Assembly (NCBI RefSeq): GCF_000875895.1
Contig: NZ_JXCF01000003.1
Coordinates: forward strand, 124,001-188,000
Reading direction: 5' to 3'
DNA from: Staphylococcus gallinarum
GTDB lineage: Bacteria > Bacillota > Bacilli > Staphylococcales > Staphylococcaceae
Length of the DNA: 64,000 nucleotides
Below are positions 1 through 10,027 of this stretch, one piece after another. Position numbers and translations under genes: made by a program. The notes beneath the pieces are model-generated. The model did not search any database. It saw only the letters and a program-made list of their open reading frames with translations, and was not told where the DNA came from. How positions within the stretch are numbered: the stretch's first letter is position 1; each line of letters opens with the position of its first letter.

Positions 1-2
1 AC

Positions 3-494
<492 letters not shown>

Positions 495-594
495 ACTTTT
501 GTTAGAATATAATTATGTTACAAAATTATGTCTAAAAAATTGAGTGTGTAGTTAAATTTGTAGTAATGATAATAGAGGGAAATGAGGAAAACGA

Positions 595-1467
595 ATGATA
601 AATCTAATTGCAACAGATATGGATGGTACATTATTAAATGCGGCACATGAAATTTCAGAGGAAAATATTCAAGCCATTAAATACGCACAATCGTTAGGTA
701 TTACAGTTGTTATAGCGACTGGTAGAGCGTTTTATGAAGCGAATACGCCTGTGAACCAGACGGATTTAAAGGTGCCATATATTTGTTTGAATGGCGCGGA
801 AGTTAGAGACGAATCATTTAATATAATGAGTACATCTAATTTAAACCGTGAATTGATAAACAGAATTACTGAAGAATTAAATCATGAGGATGTTTATTAT
901 CAAGTTTACACGAACTTGGGTATTTATACTGAAAATCCCCAAAAAGATTTAGATATATATATTGATATTGCAGAGCGAGCTGGTCAAACTGCTGATGTTG
1001 AAAAGATTAAGCAAGGCATACAAAAACGTATTGATAACGGTACGTTAAAGGTAGTAGAGAATTATGACAAGATTGAAAAAACACCGGGTGAAATTGTCAT
1101 GAAAATATTAGCGTTCGATAGTGATTTATCAAAAATTGAACGTGTCAGTCGTAAATTAGCTGAATCAGGTAGTTTGGCTGTTTCTTCATCTTCAAGAGGC
1201 AATATTGAAATTACACACTCTGATGCACAAAAAGGAATTGCTTTGGAGACTATTGCAGAGCGTCTCAACATCGATATGCAGAATGTAATGGCTATTGGTG
1301 ACAATTTAAATGATGTGTCAATGTTAGAACGTGTTGGCTATCCAGTAGCTATGGATAATGCAACAGAAGAAGTTAAACAAGTGGCTAAATATGTAACAGA
1401 AACAAATGAACAAAGTGGTGTAGGTAAAGCCATTATGAAATTAATACAAGAAAATAACGAGAAATAA
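595..1467 (+). CDS. Cof-type HAD-IIB sugar-phosphate phosphatase
   Basis: A 290-residue haloacid dehalogenase phosphatase. Motif I is DMDGT at residues 8-12 (nucleophile D8, acid D10). The last motif, [10 protein letters not shown] near residue 236, binds magnesium. The large cap between them is typical of the Cof/YwpJ type (IIB), whose members dephosphorylate sugar phosphates or flavin-type phosphates with broad specificity, so no exact substrate can be given. It is cytosolic. It ends 20 bp before the azoreductase start, so the two are probably co-transcribed. The start ATG follows AGAGGGAAATGAGGA. Confidence 0.85.
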   Translation: MINLIATDMDGTLLNAAHEISEENIQAIKYAQSLGITVVIATGRAFYEANTPVNQTDLKVPYICLNGAEVRDESFNIMSTSNLNRELINRITEELNHEDVYYQVYTNLGIYTENPQKDLDIYIDIAERAGQTADVEKIKQGIQKRIDNGTLKVVENYDKIEKTPGEIVMKILAFDSDLSKIERVSRKLAESGSLAVSSSSRGNIEITHSDAQKGIALETIAERLNIDMQNVMAIGDNLNDVSMLERVGYPVAMDNATEEVKQVAKYVTETNEQSGVGKAIMKLIQENNEK

Positions 1468-1486
1468 TATAGAGGTGAATGAATCA

Positions 1487-2053
1487 ATGAAAGGTTTAAT
1501 TATTGTAGGAAGTGCAAAAATAGGTTCTCATACTACAGCTTTAGCTCATTTTTTAAAGGGACATTTCGAAGAACATGATTTTGAAGCAGAAATATTCGAT
1601 TTAGCTGAGCGTCCAATCCATCAATTAGACGTATCAGGTGCATCAAATCCAAGTGAAGACTATAAACAGAATTTACAAGACTTACAAAGTAAGGCAAGAG
1701 AAGCAGACTTTTTCGTCTTAGGTACTCCGAACTATCATGGTTCATATTCAGGTATCTTAAAGAATGCATTAGATCATTTAACTATGGATGACTTTAAGAT
1801 GAAACCTGTTGGATTAATTGGTAATAGTGGCGGTATCGTAAGTTCTGAACCATTGTCACATTTAAGATTAATCGTACGTACATTATTGGGAATTGCAGTA
1901 CCTACTCAAATTGCAACGCATGATACAGATTATAATAAATTAGATAATGGTACACTTTATTTAGATAATAGTGAATTCCAATTAAGATCTAAATTATTCG
2001 TTGATCAAATTATTTCATTTGTTAAAAATAGTCCATACGAACATTTAAAATAA
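1487..2053 (+). CDS. azo1: FMN-dependent NADPH azoreductase
   Basis: A 188-residue flavodoxin-like reductase that uses NADPH and FMN to reduce azo dyes and quinones. The phosphate-binding loop is near the N-terminus (GSAKIGSHT). [11 protein letters not shown] and GNSGG mark the flavin site. Colinear with S. aureus Azo1 as I remember it, also 188 residues. A GTG twelve bases upstream is open, but AGAGGTGA at 1471-1478 fits the ATG at 1487 better. It follows the Cof phosphatase gene closely and is followed by a strong terminator. Confidence 0.88.
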   Translation: MKGLIIVGSAKIGSHTTALAHFLKGHFEEHDFEAEIFDLAERPIHQLDVSGASNPSEDYKQNLQDLQSKAREADFFVLGTPNYHGSYSGILKNALDHLTMDDFKMKPVGLIGNSGGIVSSEPLSHLRLIVRTLLGIAVPTQIATHDTDYNKLDNGTLYLDNSEFQLRSKLFVDQIISFVKNSPYEHLK

Positions 2054-2142
2054 ATCATACAAACTGATGACTTATTTAATGTGTTAATAGATGACGAGCA
2101 AGCATAAATTTGCTAAGTGACACGTATTAACGAAAATAATTA

Positions 2143-2200
2143 AAAGCACTTCCGTTAAATACATTTTAAGACAATGTATCAAAACGGAAGTGTTTTTTTT
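2143..2200 (+). terminator. Rho-independent terminator after azo1
   Basis: CACTTCCGTT pairs with AACGGAAGTG, with an inner stem ATACATT/AATGTAT, and eight T follow. It closes the Cof-azo1 unit. A similar CACTTCCG stem ends the leftward folE2 operon at 3837-3892. Confidence 0.88.
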
Positions 2201-2281
2201 GATGTAAATAATTGTATTTTAAAATTATAGTTATCAAGATGATGAGTATGTTTAGTAATGATGTTTGTACATCGTTGATTT

Positions 2282-2617
2282 TTAATTATCTGCAAGTATA
2301 GACTGCACGATATAGTGGTATTGTTCGAGTGTCTGTTTAATTTTAGTTAAATTAATATCATTTAATATAATAAGTCGCTCATCTGAATCATTACGGACTT
2401 TTGTTAAATATCCAGAGTTGATTAAATGATTCAATTGTACTGAGAAGGGCATATTACGATTGAATAAGATTTGCTTTAATTCTGTGGAATCTAGTTGTGT
2501 TTTATTTAACTGATATAACTTGTCTAGAATAATGATATCTGCGAATGTAAGTTGAAGATTTTGTTTAATAATTTTTTTGATAAGTTTTCTTCTTTCTTCG
2601 TAATTAATGAAATTCAT
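2282..2617 (-). CDS. SarA-family winged-helix regulator
   Basis: A 111-residue basic protein with the size and layout of single-domain Sar proteins. The helix-turn-helix region covers roughly residues 35-75, and the wing holds VRNDSDERLIIL, which resembles the SarA motif with KRNEHDER. I do not recognise a named member; it looks like a divergent Sar paralogue. GAGGTG precedes the ATG at 2617; in-frame GTG and TTG codons lie just upstream. It sits about 60 bp downstream of an AraC-family gene on the same strand, so the two may be one transcript. Function is inferred only from family. Confidence 0.6.
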   Translation of the reverse strand: MNFINYEERRKLIKKIIKQNLQLTFADIIILDKLYQLNKTQLDSTELKQILFNRNMPFSVQLNHLINSGYLTKVRNDSDERLIILNDINLTKIKQTLEQYHYIVQSILADN

Positions 2618-2676
2618 ATTCAACACCTCAATATTAAAATAGTTATATTGCTATGTATGATGCAATGAAGTTATAT

Positions 2677-3447
2677 TTATCTATCAGTTACAGGGCGAAC
2701 AATTTCATGAGGGGAACAGTGATGAAATCTTTGGAAATGAGCAATGTAATCTTGATGTGATTTGAAATTATACTTTTCCCAAAGTTGTTCTGAAGGGCGT
2801 CCTCTAGATAATTCGCATGTCGAGGCATGTATTTTACAGCCTAAAATATACTCAGATAGTGGGCAGGACATAAATGTTGAAAATTCACGCGATAGGTAAC
2901 TATAGTTTAAGTAATAGCGTTGTGCAAACCAAAGACAACTATGTTTATCAGTTGAACATTGATTAATGTGCTTGACGATTGCTTCAATAATAGCACTATT
3001 TGAAGTTGTAACATCGGCAGCTTTATGATGTACATCTACATGGAAAATATACTGAATCAATTGGTTCAAAGCAGTTTGAATCATCGTTGAATGATGTGCA
3101 ATTTCAGCAGTTACAACTGTATTGAATTGTTGCTCAATTGTATTAGGTGACGGTGGAGGTTGCTTGACGATTTGTTCTAAGTTCAAATTACGAGTTACTT
3201 CATGATAATAGAAATTGTTAAAAGTCAAACGCACTAATGTGCCAGTAAAGTCAATTAACTTAAAATTGTCGTAATCATGGACCCAAAATAATTCCTTCTC
3301 CTGATATTTTATTAAACAAGTGTCGTTTAAAATAGTTAAATTGCCATCTAATAAATAATAAATATTTACAAAATATAGTGTACGCAAATCTTTACTTGGT
3401 AGTTCTTTGTTATTGAAATAATGTATTTGAAAGTCAATGTCTGAAAT
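2677..3447 (-). CDS. AraC-family regulator, Rsp-like, with probable ATT start
   Basis: The C-terminal 100 residues form an AraC/XylS DNA-binding domain ending in the usual FHHCSPHEIVRP. The N-terminal part (LRTLYFVNIYYLLDGNLTIL) resembles a cupin sensor domain such as that of staphylococcal Rsp. The first ordinary start codon is TTG at 3387, with no ribosome binding site. Coding sequence in the same frame continues to an ATT at 3447, six bases after a strong AGGAGTGAG, giving 256 residues. A stop lies immediately upstream of that ATT. Either ATT initiates, as in infC, or a mutated ATG has weakened the gene. Much shorter than Rsp or Rbf as I remember them (about 700 residues). Confidence 0.6.
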   Translation of the reverse strand: MSDIDFQIHYFNNKELPSKDLRTLYFVNIYYLLDGNLTILNDTCLIKYQEKELFWVHDYDNFKLIDFTGTLVRLTFNNFYYHEVTRNLNLEQIVKQPPPSPNTIEQQFNTVVTAEIAHHSTMIQTALNQLIQYIFHVDVHHKAADVTTSNSAIIEAIVKHINQCSTDKHSCLWFAQRYYLNYSYLSREFSTFMSCPLSEYILGCKIHASTCELSRGRPSEQLWEKYNFKSHQDYIAHFQRFHHCSPHEIVRPVTDR

Positions 3448-3570
3448 CTTTTACTCACTCCTATTTATAAATATTCCGGAATTAGATTAGTTAAATTTTA
3501 ATATGGAAGAGGTATATTGAACATCGAAAAAATTTAAAAAGTGACACATGTTTTTTTAATATTTAATGTT

Positions 3571-3595
3571 AATATGCTACGGTTTGTAGCAATAT
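3571..3595. repeat. Inverted repeat in 380-bp gap upstream of AraC-family gene
   Basis: AATATGCTAC and GTAGCAATATT form a near-perfect palindrome around GGTTT. It lies about 125 bp upstream of the AraC-family gene start and could be an operator for it or for a partner regulator. The rest of 3448-3836 is AT-rich and I see no gene there. Confidence 0.4.
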
Positions 3596-3836
3596 TTAAA
3601 CAGGATTTGTAAAAAAATTGACTTATTAAGCAATAAGGGGGAGTGGATTCTTAAAAAACGAGGTGCTGTTTATTCAAAGTTAATGGTTTTTATTAATTAT
3701 AGTCGGTATCGGTGTGGATTGAATAAATGTTAACAATTCTAAATAGAGGTAGTTGAAGCGGTATGGTTTGCATAAATAATTCGTTTATATATATTGTGTA
3801 TGTTGATTGATGTCATATCTCTTAAATTAAAGGAAT

Positions 3837-3892
3837 AAAAAAACACTTCCGTATACATGCTCAGTTAATGAGTGTAACGAAAGTGTTGCTTT
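3837..3892 (-). terminator. Terminator downstream of folE2 operon
   Basis: Read leftward, AACACTTTCGT pairs with ACGGAAGTGTT around an inner loop, and a run of seven T follows. It ends the leftward DUF1806-bshB2-folE2 operon about 100 bp after folE2. Confidence 0.75.
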
Positions 3893-3990
3893 ATATTTGG
3901 CCTGTAAACTGCGTCGATTATTTAACGAGTTAATATAGTTATTATCTGTCATTTATTTATGACACATATTAATTAAAGCGTGATAACAGA

Positions 3991-4869
3991 TTACTTTCTA
4001 TATTTAAGCTTTGCAAATGCATCGTGTTGATGAATTGATTCTTCATTACGACATTCAATATCAAAGCCATCTAACCAATCAAAACCAACTAAATCTGCTG
4101 CGATAAGACGAATTAAATCTTCTACAAAGCGAGGATTTTCATAAGCACGTTCGGTAACGCTTTTTTCGTCAGGACGTTTCAAGATTGGATAGAGAATTGA
4201 ACTCGCATTTGCTTCCATTGCATCTAAGATTACATCTTTGAAATCGTCATTTAATATGACATCTTTATTTAGATACGCTTTTACAGTAACAATACCTCTT
4301 TGGTTGTGAGCTGAGTATTCACTGATTTCCTTTGAGCAAGGGCAAAGTGTTGTTACTGCAGCTTCAATCGTAATTTCTTTACGTGTAACGTCCTTTTCAT
4401 CAATAGCGATACCATACGTTACATCAGCATGACCTACAGCTTTAATTTGTGTAACTGGGCTATAACGGTCGAAGAACCATTTTGCAGAAACATCTAATCC
4501 GGCTGAAGATTGATTCATGCTTTCTTGTAAGCTACGTAATACATGATATAAAGTATCAAAATTCAACTCAATACCATTGTGATAATGCTTTTCCACACTT
4601 TCCAATATACGGCTCATGTTAATGCCTTTTTCATCTTGGTTTAAGCTTGTTGAAAAGCTGAAGTTTCCAGCAGTTTGGAAACGGTCCACGTGAACGGGAT
4701 AAACTAAATTCTTAATGCCTACTTCTTCTATTTCAAACAAGAAATCTTTATGCGTACTTTGTAAGTCTTTCATTTTTTCTTTAACGGTTGGTTTAGTACC
4801 TTCGACAGGATCGACAGAACCAAAGTGTTTCCATCGACCCTCTCTCGTTGATAAGTCAAATTCAGTCAT
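3991..4869 (-). CDS. folE2: GTP cyclohydrolase I type 2 (FolE2)
   Basis: A 292-residue member of the COG1469 GTP cyclohydrolase IB family, which opens GTP to dihydroneopterin triphosphate, the first step of folate synthesis, and can work with metals other than zinc. The family signature [18 protein letters not shown] is present, with cysteines 176 and 178 and H188 in the metal and active-site region. ATG at 4869 follows GTGGAGGAAA. It is the last gene of a leftward operon, 14 bp after bshB2. Confidence 0.93.
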   Translation of the reverse strand: MTEFDLSTREGRWKHFGSVDPVEGTKPTVKEKMKDLQSTHKDFLFEIEEVGIKNLVYPVHVDRFQTAGNFSFSTSLNQDEKGINMSRILESVEKHYHNGIELNFDTLYHVLRSLQESMNQSSAGLDVSAKWFFDRYSPVTQIKAVGHADVTYGIAIDEKDVTRKEITIEAAVTTLCPCSKEISEYSAHNQRGIVTVKAYLNKDVILNDDFKDVILDAMEANASSILYPILKRPDEKSVTERAYENPRFVEDLIRLIAADLVGFDWLDGFDIECRNEESIHQHDAFAKLKYRK

Positions 4870-4883
4870 GCTATTTCCTCCAC

Positions 4884-5549
4884 TTAAGATTCAAAGTTAT
4901 AAGTCCAATAAGGTTCTACTTCTAAGAAGCTCTTTACTTGTCCAGATACATCAGGTGTTGCAAGTTGCTCTAAGAATGGACCTGTTTGTGATGCGTGTGC
5001 TTCAAATGCGCGTAGTTTTACCTCTTTATAATCACTGATCTCATTTAGAATGTCAGGTTCACCAAGTTTTTCTTTTGCGTCATTGCTAAATGCTACGAGT
5101 TGTAAGCGTGGTCGATCTTCTTTTGCCATACGTCCTACAGTTCTAACTACCGCTTCTGCAGTAGCTTCATGATCTGGATGCACAGCAAATTTAGGATAGA
5201 ATGAGATAATTACGGATGGTTGTAATTCATCTATTAAAGATTTTACCATGGTATCCATCTCATCGTGTGGTTCGAATTCCACTGTTTTATCGCGTAATCC
5301 CATTTTTCGTAAATCGGTAATCCCAATTGCTGCCATTGCATTTTCTAATTCTTTTTCCCTAATATGTGGTAATGATTCTCGTGTTGCAAAAGGTGGATTC
5401 CCTAAGTTACGCCCCATTTGTCCTAATGTCAAGCATGCGTAAGTAACTGGGATGCCATTGTCTATATAACGTGCTAGTGTCCCAGCAGATGAGAACGATT
5501 CATCATCTGGATGTGGGAAGATTACTAATACGTGGCTTTCCTCTGTCAT
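4884..5549 (-). CDS. bshB2: Bacillithiol biosynthesis deacetylase BshB2
   Basis: A 221-residue PIG-L/LmbE-family zinc deacetylase. The metal-binding motif HPDDE is at residues 13-17 and a second motif, HPDHEAT, is near residue 125. The enzyme removes acetate from GlcNAc-malate during bacillithiol synthesis, or acts on bacillithiol conjugates. The start is preceded by AAGGAGGGCG. It lies between the DUF1806 gene and folE2. Pairing of BshB2 with a YojF-type DUF1806 protein is also seen in Bacillus (yojF-yojG). Confidence 0.92.
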   Translation of the reverse strand: MTEESHVLVIFPHPDDESFSSAGTLARYIDNGIPVTYACLTLGQMGRNLGNPPFATRESLPHIREKELENAMAAIGITDLRKMGLRDKTVEFEPHDEMDTMVKSLIDELQPSVIISFYPKFAVHPDHEATAEAVVRTVGRMAKEDRPRLQLVAFSNDAKEKLGEPDILNEISDYKEVKLRAFEAHASQTGPFLEQLATPDVSGQVKSFLEVEPYWTYNFES

Positions 5550-5561
5550 GATTCGCCCTCC

Positions 5562-5921
5562 TTAAACTTCAAATGGTTGTGTACTAATTTCTAATGCAGC
5601 AGCGAGTTGCCCTTCATAGTTAAAGCCTGCTAATAGAAATTCACCATTGTCATTTACTTCATAATGCGTTAATCCTTGAACATAAACCCAACCGTTGTTA
5701 ACGAGCTTTAATCCAACTCTGTATGGATCCTTTTCTCCGCCTTTAAGTTGTGCATGTTCATAAGTCACTTGTATATTACGTAAAAATGTTCCTGCGTTAA
5801 ATACACGTTGATCGAAATGTGCAGCATAAGCACCGTTCGTCGTTTCTACATGTATATATACTGGTTTATTTTCATATGATGAAAGTAGCGTCTGTACTTG
5901 TTCAACATTAATTTGTTCCAA
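5562..5921 (-). CDS. DUF1806 (YojF-family) protein, TTG start
   Basis: A 119-residue protein matching the DUF1806/YojF family, which always seems to accompany BshB2. No catalytic motif is visible. The fold appears beta-rich with no signal peptide or membrane span. The start is TTG at 5921 behind AAGGAGG. It is the first gene of the leftward operon, 12 bp before bshB2, so a role linked to bacillithiol chemistry is inferred from context only. Confidence 0.85.
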   Translation of the reverse strand: MEQINVEQVQTLLSSYENKPVYIHVETTNGAYAAHFDQRVFNAGTFLRNIQVTYEHAQLKGGEKDPYRVGLKLVNNGWVYVQGLTHYEVNDNGEFLLAGFNYEGQLAAALEISTQPFEV

Positions 5922-6292
5922 AATTTTGCCTCCTTGCCATTAGAAACGGACATTACAAAATTCAATTATAGTCATTGCGTATTGCAAAATAATTTAGAAT
6001 ATAGAAGTATATCTTCTAGTGTAAACGGACTTGTATACATTTTCTACTAGTAATGTGAATTTTATCTCTAACAATCCTACTTTATTAATGATTATCTTCC
6101 TATTTTACTAAAAACAGTAACAGAAATGTAACTCTCTGCTCAATTATTCGCAAAGAATTTTAAGTTTTTAATGATAATCTGTGAAAAAGTGCTTATTCTG
6201 TTAAAAATCAACAATATTCTATAGTATAGGAATCGACAAGTGCTTCTTAATTTGTTGCAGAATGATATAGCATTTTAATGGAGGGAATTGGT
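5922..6292. other. Divergent intergenic region between the bshB2 operon and nagB
   Basis: An AT-rich 370-bp stretch holding the promoters of the leftward operon and of nagB. Two sequences resembling half Fur boxes (near 6090 and 6168) are too incomplete to claim. No ORF with a ribosome binding site was found. Confidence 0.4.
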
Positions 6293-7033
6293 ATGAAAAT
6301 TACAAATTTAGGTACGCGTTCATATGCATCATTTTACGTAGCGTGTGAATTATATAAACAAATGAGTCAACATCCCCACAGTAAACTTGGTTTAGCAACG
6401 GGAGGGACAATGGTTCAAATTTATCAATATTTAGTCGATTTATTACACAAGAATCAGTTAGACGTTTCACAGATTGAAACATTTAATTTGGATGAATATG
6501 TCGGACTAGATGCTAAACATAAAGAAAGTTATCACACATACATGAGGGATCAATTATTTAGTCGATATCCTCACTTCGATGCATCATTGATCCATATTCC
6601 ACAAGGAGATGCATCCGATTTAACAATAGAAGCAACTAGGTATGAAAATTTGATAAATCAACAAGGACCAATTGATATTCAAATACTAGGCATAGGAGAG
6701 AATGGTCATATTGGATTTAATGAACCTGGAACAGATATTAATAGTCCAACACATATCGTCAATCTAACAGAAAGCACCATACAAGCTAATAGTAGATACT
6801 TTGCTGATGAGAATGAAGTACCTAAACAAGCAATTTCGATGGGTTTAGCAACGATTCTCAAGGCTAAGAGAATTATTTTAATTGCTTTTGGTGAGAAAAA
6901 AAGGGCAGCCATTGAGGCATTAACTAACAATGAAGTAGACCCAGAGGTACCAGCAACTATCTTACATGCACATCCTAATGTAGAAATATATGTAGATGAT
7001 GATTCAGCACCGAGAATTGAACCGGTCGTTTAA
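6293..7033 (+). CDS. nagB: Glucosamine-6-phosphate deaminase
   Basis: A 246-residue deaminase converting glucosamine 6-phosphate to fructose 6-phosphate and ammonia in amino-sugar catabolism. ATGGTM near residues 36-40 binds phosphate; the catalytic base is D67 in FNLDEYV, with H139 and E144 in GIGENGHIGFNEPG. An upstream in-frame ATG at 6278 overlaps the ribosome binding site; GGAGGG at 6280-6285 fits the ATG at 6293. A monocistronic unit judging by the spacing to hxlA. Confidence 0.93.
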   Translation: MKITNLGTRSYASFYVACELYKQMSQHPHSKLGLATGGTMVQIYQYLVDLLHKNQLDVSQIETFNLDEYVGLDAKHKESYHTYMRDQLFSRYPHFDASLIHIPQGDASDLTIEATRYENLINQQGPIDIQILGIGENGHIGFNEPGTDINSPTHIVNLTESTIQANSRYFADENEVPKQAISMGLATILKAKRIILIAFGEKKRAAIEALTNNEVDPEVPATILHAHPNVEIYVDDDSAPRIEPVV

Positions 7034-7141
7034 TAGAAATAACTAAGGGTAAACAGATGATGTGTAAAGTTAGATAATTAATGTTTAAATGTAATGTGTA
7101 AGTAGATAAACACATTTATTACAATAGAAGGGATGATTATA

Positions 7142-7774
7142 TTGGAATTACAACTAGCAATTGATTTATTAAATAAAGAGGATGCTGCAGAATTAGCAAA
7201 TAAAGTTAAAGATCATGTGGATATCGTAGAAATTGGTACACCTATTGTAATTAATGAAGGTTTACCAGCTGTAAAACATTTAAGCGATAATATTGATGGT
7301 GTGAAAGTTCTAGCTGACTTAAAAATTATGGATGCTGCAGATTATGAAGTGAGCCAAGCGGTTAAATATGGTGCAGATGTAGTTACAATTCTTGGTGTAG
7401 CTGAAGACGCTTCAATCAAAGCAGCTGTTGAGGAAGCACACAAACATGGTAAACAATTATTAGTAGATATGATTGCGGTACAAGATTTACAAAAACGTGC
7501 GAAAGAACTTGATGCACTAGGTGCAGATTATATCGCTGTCCATACTGGTTATGATTTACAAGCAGAAGGTGTTTCTCCGTTAGATAGTTTACGTCAAGTT
7601 AAATCAGTAATTAGCAATTCAAAAGTAGCTGTAGCAGGTGGAATTAAGCCAGAAACAATTAAAGATATCGTGGCTGAAGATCCTGACCTAATTATTGTTG
7701 GTGGCGGCATTGCAAATGCTGATGACCCTGTTGAAGCTGCAAAACAATGTAAAGCGGCTATTGAAGGAAAATAA
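7142..7774 (+). CDS. hxlA: 3-hexulose-6-phosphate synthase, TTG start
   Basis: A 210-residue orotidine-decarboxylase-superfamily barrel of the ribulose monophosphate pathway. It joins formaldehyde to ribulose 5-phosphate. The metal and phosphate motif DLKIMD is present near residue 59, with GGIKPET and VGGGIANADDP in the C-terminal phosphate site. The start is TTG at 7142, nine bases after AAGGG; S. aureus, as I remember it, begins with the same MELQLAIDLLN. It runs two bases before hxlB, forming a two-gene operon for formaldehyde fixation. Confidence 0.92.
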   Translation: MELQLAIDLLNKEDAAELANKVKDHVDIVEIGTPIVINEGLPAVKHLSDNIDGVKVLADLKIMDAADYEVSQAVKYGADVVTILGVAEDASIKAAVEEAHKHGKQLLVDMIAVQDLQKRAKELDALGADYIAVHTGYDLQAEGVSPLDSLRQVKSVISNSKVAVAGGIKPETIKDIVAEDPDLIIVGGGIANADDPVEAAKQCKAAIEGK

Positions 7775-7776
7775 TA

Positions 7777-8325
7777 ATGACTGAAATTACAAACTACCGT
7801 TTAATACTTGATGAACTTGATAACACATTATCGCATGTGAAAGATAGTGAAGCGGAGACATTTTTAAAGCAAATCATTAAAGCAGAACAGGTATTTGTAT
7901 CTGGAAAAGGTCGTTCAGGGTTTGTAGCGAATAGCTTTGCAATGAGATTAAATCAATTGGGTAAGGTAGCACATGTTGTTGGTGAGTCAACGACACCTTC
8001 TATTACTGACAAAGATATATTTGTTATTATTTCGGGTTCTGGTTCTACAGAACATTTAAGATTATTAGCAGATAAAGCGAAATCTGTCGGTGCAGAAGTT
8101 GTATTATTAACAACAAAACCATCATCTCCAATTGGTGACTTAGCAAATGCGATTATTGAACTTCCAGCAGGTACAAAGTATGATGCAGAAGGTTCAGCAC
8201 AACCTTTAGGAAGTTTATTTGAACAAGCGGCACAAATTTTCTTAGACAGTATTGTCTTAGACTTAATGAGTGCATTGAAAGTTGACGAAGAAACAATGCA
8301 ACAAAATCATGCAAACTTAGAGTAA
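7777..8325 (+). CDS. hxlB: 6-phospho-3-hexuloisomerase
   Basis: A 182-residue SIS-domain isomerase that turns 3-hexulose 6-phosphate into fructose 6-phosphate, completing formaldehyde fixation started by HxlA. SGKGRSGFVA near residue 40 and SGSGSTEH near residue 87 are sugar-phosphate-binding loops; PLGSLFEQ is typical of the hexuloisomerase branch. Its start is two bases after the hxlA stop, so the pair is translationally linked. Confidence 0.92.
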   Translation: MTEITNYRLILDELDNTLSHVKDSEAETFLKQIIKAEQVFVSGKGRSGFVANSFAMRLNQLGKVAHVVGESTTPSITDKDIFVIISGSGSTEHLRLLADKAKSVGAEVVLLTTKPSSPIGDLANAIIELPAGTKYDAEGSAQPLGSLFEQAAQIFLDSIVLDLMSALKVDEETMQQNHANLE

Positions 8326-8389
8326 GTTACAAATGTAAAATTGCATTGTAGTAATGACTTATATATTATTTAAATAAGAAGAAATAGGT

Positions 8390-8438
8390 GACGCTAAATC
8401 ATCGACGATTAAGTTGGTGGTTTAGCGTTATTTTTTTA
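8390..8438 (+). terminator. Terminator after hxlAB
   Basis: ACGCTAAATCA pairs with TGGTTTAGCGT (one mismatch), followed by ATTTTTTT. The stretch from here to vraA (8439-8653) is AT-rich and should hold the vraA promoter; no clear boxes were chosen. Confidence 0.82.
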
Positions 8439-8653
8439 TGCAAGGTGTATTTACTCGACATAAATGGGAAACTATACCACTTTTATAGCAAAATCCTTGA
8501 ATATATTGTTGTTTCAATAATGAATTGCTAGTGTTGAGTCTGAAAATAGGGATTAATATGTCATCGGTCACCCTATTTGTATTTTTTTCAAAAGCATAAA
8601 GTGACTATAAAATGTTAATATATAAAATATAAAAGTTTACAAAGAGAGTGGAT

Positions 8654-10027
8654 ATGATGCAACTACTAAATAAGATAGCAAAATATGCTGAACAACAAGG
8701 ATCGCAGATTGCCCTTGATTTTGATGGAAAGCAATTAACATATGCACAATTACAAGCTGAAATTAATCGAGCAAGACAGCCAATTTCAAAGTTGGAGTCA
8801 AATAATATTGTGGCATTAACGATGCAACAACCTCTATTACTGATTGTTAACTATCTAGCTGTTTTAAGTGAAGGTAATATACCATGCGTATGTGATTTTC
8901 GATGGACGAATAAACAACGTAAGCAGATATTAGCTCATTATCAAATTCCATATGTTATGGATGATAAATTAACTGTTATTACTACGGGTTATTCACAACA
9001 AGATACATATGATAATACGGAGTTACAGTTATTACATATTGGTTTTACATCTGGTACGACAGGTTTACCAAAGGCATATTATAGAGATGAACCATCTTGG
9101 ATAAATTCTTATGTAGAAAATGAAAAACTACTAACAACAACAATATCGACAATACTAGCGCCTGGTCCCTTATCTCACTCATTATCGCTATATGCATGTA
9201 TTTATGCATTATATAGCGGGAGATCATTTATAGGACAGCAAACATTTAGTGCAGCATTATTTATAGATCAAATTACAGCAGTACAACAGCAAGTTGCTCT
9301 ATTTTTAGTGCCTACGATGTTAATTGCATGCCTCACAGGTTATCAGCAACTAAATGGGCAACATTTTATATTTAGTAGTGGAGATAAATTAGCACCACAC
9401 ATTAGGGAAAAAGTGTCACTCATGTTTCCTAAGGCAATTGTTGTAGAATTTTTCGGAACATCTGAAGCGAGTTTTATTAGTTACAATTACAATAATCAGG
9501 CGCCTACTAACTCGGTAGGTAAATTATTTGATAATGTATTTGTTCGTTTCGATAACCAAGATCATAATCAGATTGGCACACTTAATATTAATAGTAATAT
9601 GGTGTTTAGTGGATACGTAGATCAAGGATTTCAACAAGATGAATGGATTCGCACTGGAGACTTTGCATCTATGGATGATGCGGGCTATCTCTATTTACAT
9701 GGTCGAGAACATGACCGTTTGATTATTGGTGGTAGGAATGTCTATCCATCTGAAGTTGAGGAAGCAATTAAAGGTACGGGATGGTTTGATGAAGTGTTAG
9801 TTATTGGACAAGCACATCCTAAATTTGGAGAGATAGCTATTCTATTGTACAAAGCCCCAACATCAATAGACTACATTGACTTAAAGTGCTACTTATCACA
9901 GCAAATTCCAAGATATCAGATTCCATCAAAATTAATCAGAGTTGAACAATTTGAATATACTGTAAGTGGGAAAATAGCACGTCATAAGATGAAACAATGG
10001 TATAGAGAGAGTGGGGATAAGGGATGA
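8654..10027 (+). CDS. vraA: Acyl-CoA ligase-like protein VraA
   Basis: A 457-residue ANL-superfamily adenylate-forming enzyme. The ATP loop is FTSGTTGLPK (around residue 135), the second motif WIRTGD is in the middle of the C-terminal half, and the hinge region DRLIIGGRNVYPSEVEE is followed by a final lysine motif SGKIARHKMK. It is shorter than typical long-chain acyl-CoA ligases (500 or more), and the substrate is unknown. In S. aureus vraA is a cell-wall-antibiotic-responsive gene. GAGAGTGG lies just before; GTG 8648 and ATG 8657 are alternative starts. Its stop overlaps the vraB start. Confidence 0.85.
   Translation: MMQLLNKIAKYAEQQGSQIALDFDGKQLTYAQLQAEINRARQPISKLESNNIVALTMQQPLLLIVNYLAVLSEGNIPCVCDFRWTNKQRKQILAHYQIPYVMDDKLTVITTGYSQQDTYDNTELQLLHIGFTSGTTGLPKAYYRDEPSWINSYVENEKLLTTTISTILAPGPLSHSLSLYACIYALYSGRSFIGQQTFSAALFIDQITAVQQQVALFLVPTMLIACLTGYQQLNGQHFIFSSGDKLAPHIREKVSLMFPKAIVVEFFGTSEASFISYNYNNQAPTNSVGKLFDNVFVRFDNQDHNQIGTLNINSNMVFSGYVDQGFQQDEWIRTGDFASMDDAGYLYLHGREHDRLIIGGRNVYPSEVEEAIKGTGWFDEVLVIGQAHPKFGEIAILLYKAPTSIDYIDLKCYLSQQIPRYQIPSKLIRVEQFEYTVSGKIARHKMKQWYRESGDKG

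Noticed and set aside
4715-5038. Rightward 107-codon frame across folE2 and bshB2
   Set aside because: It is antisense to two secure genes, with no binding site and no recognisable domain.
6085-6180. Two Fur-box-like sequences (TTAATGATTATC, TTTAATGATAATC) upstream of nagB
   Set aside because: Each matches only half of the 7-1-7 repeat, and neither nagB nor the bshB2 operon is an expected Fur target.
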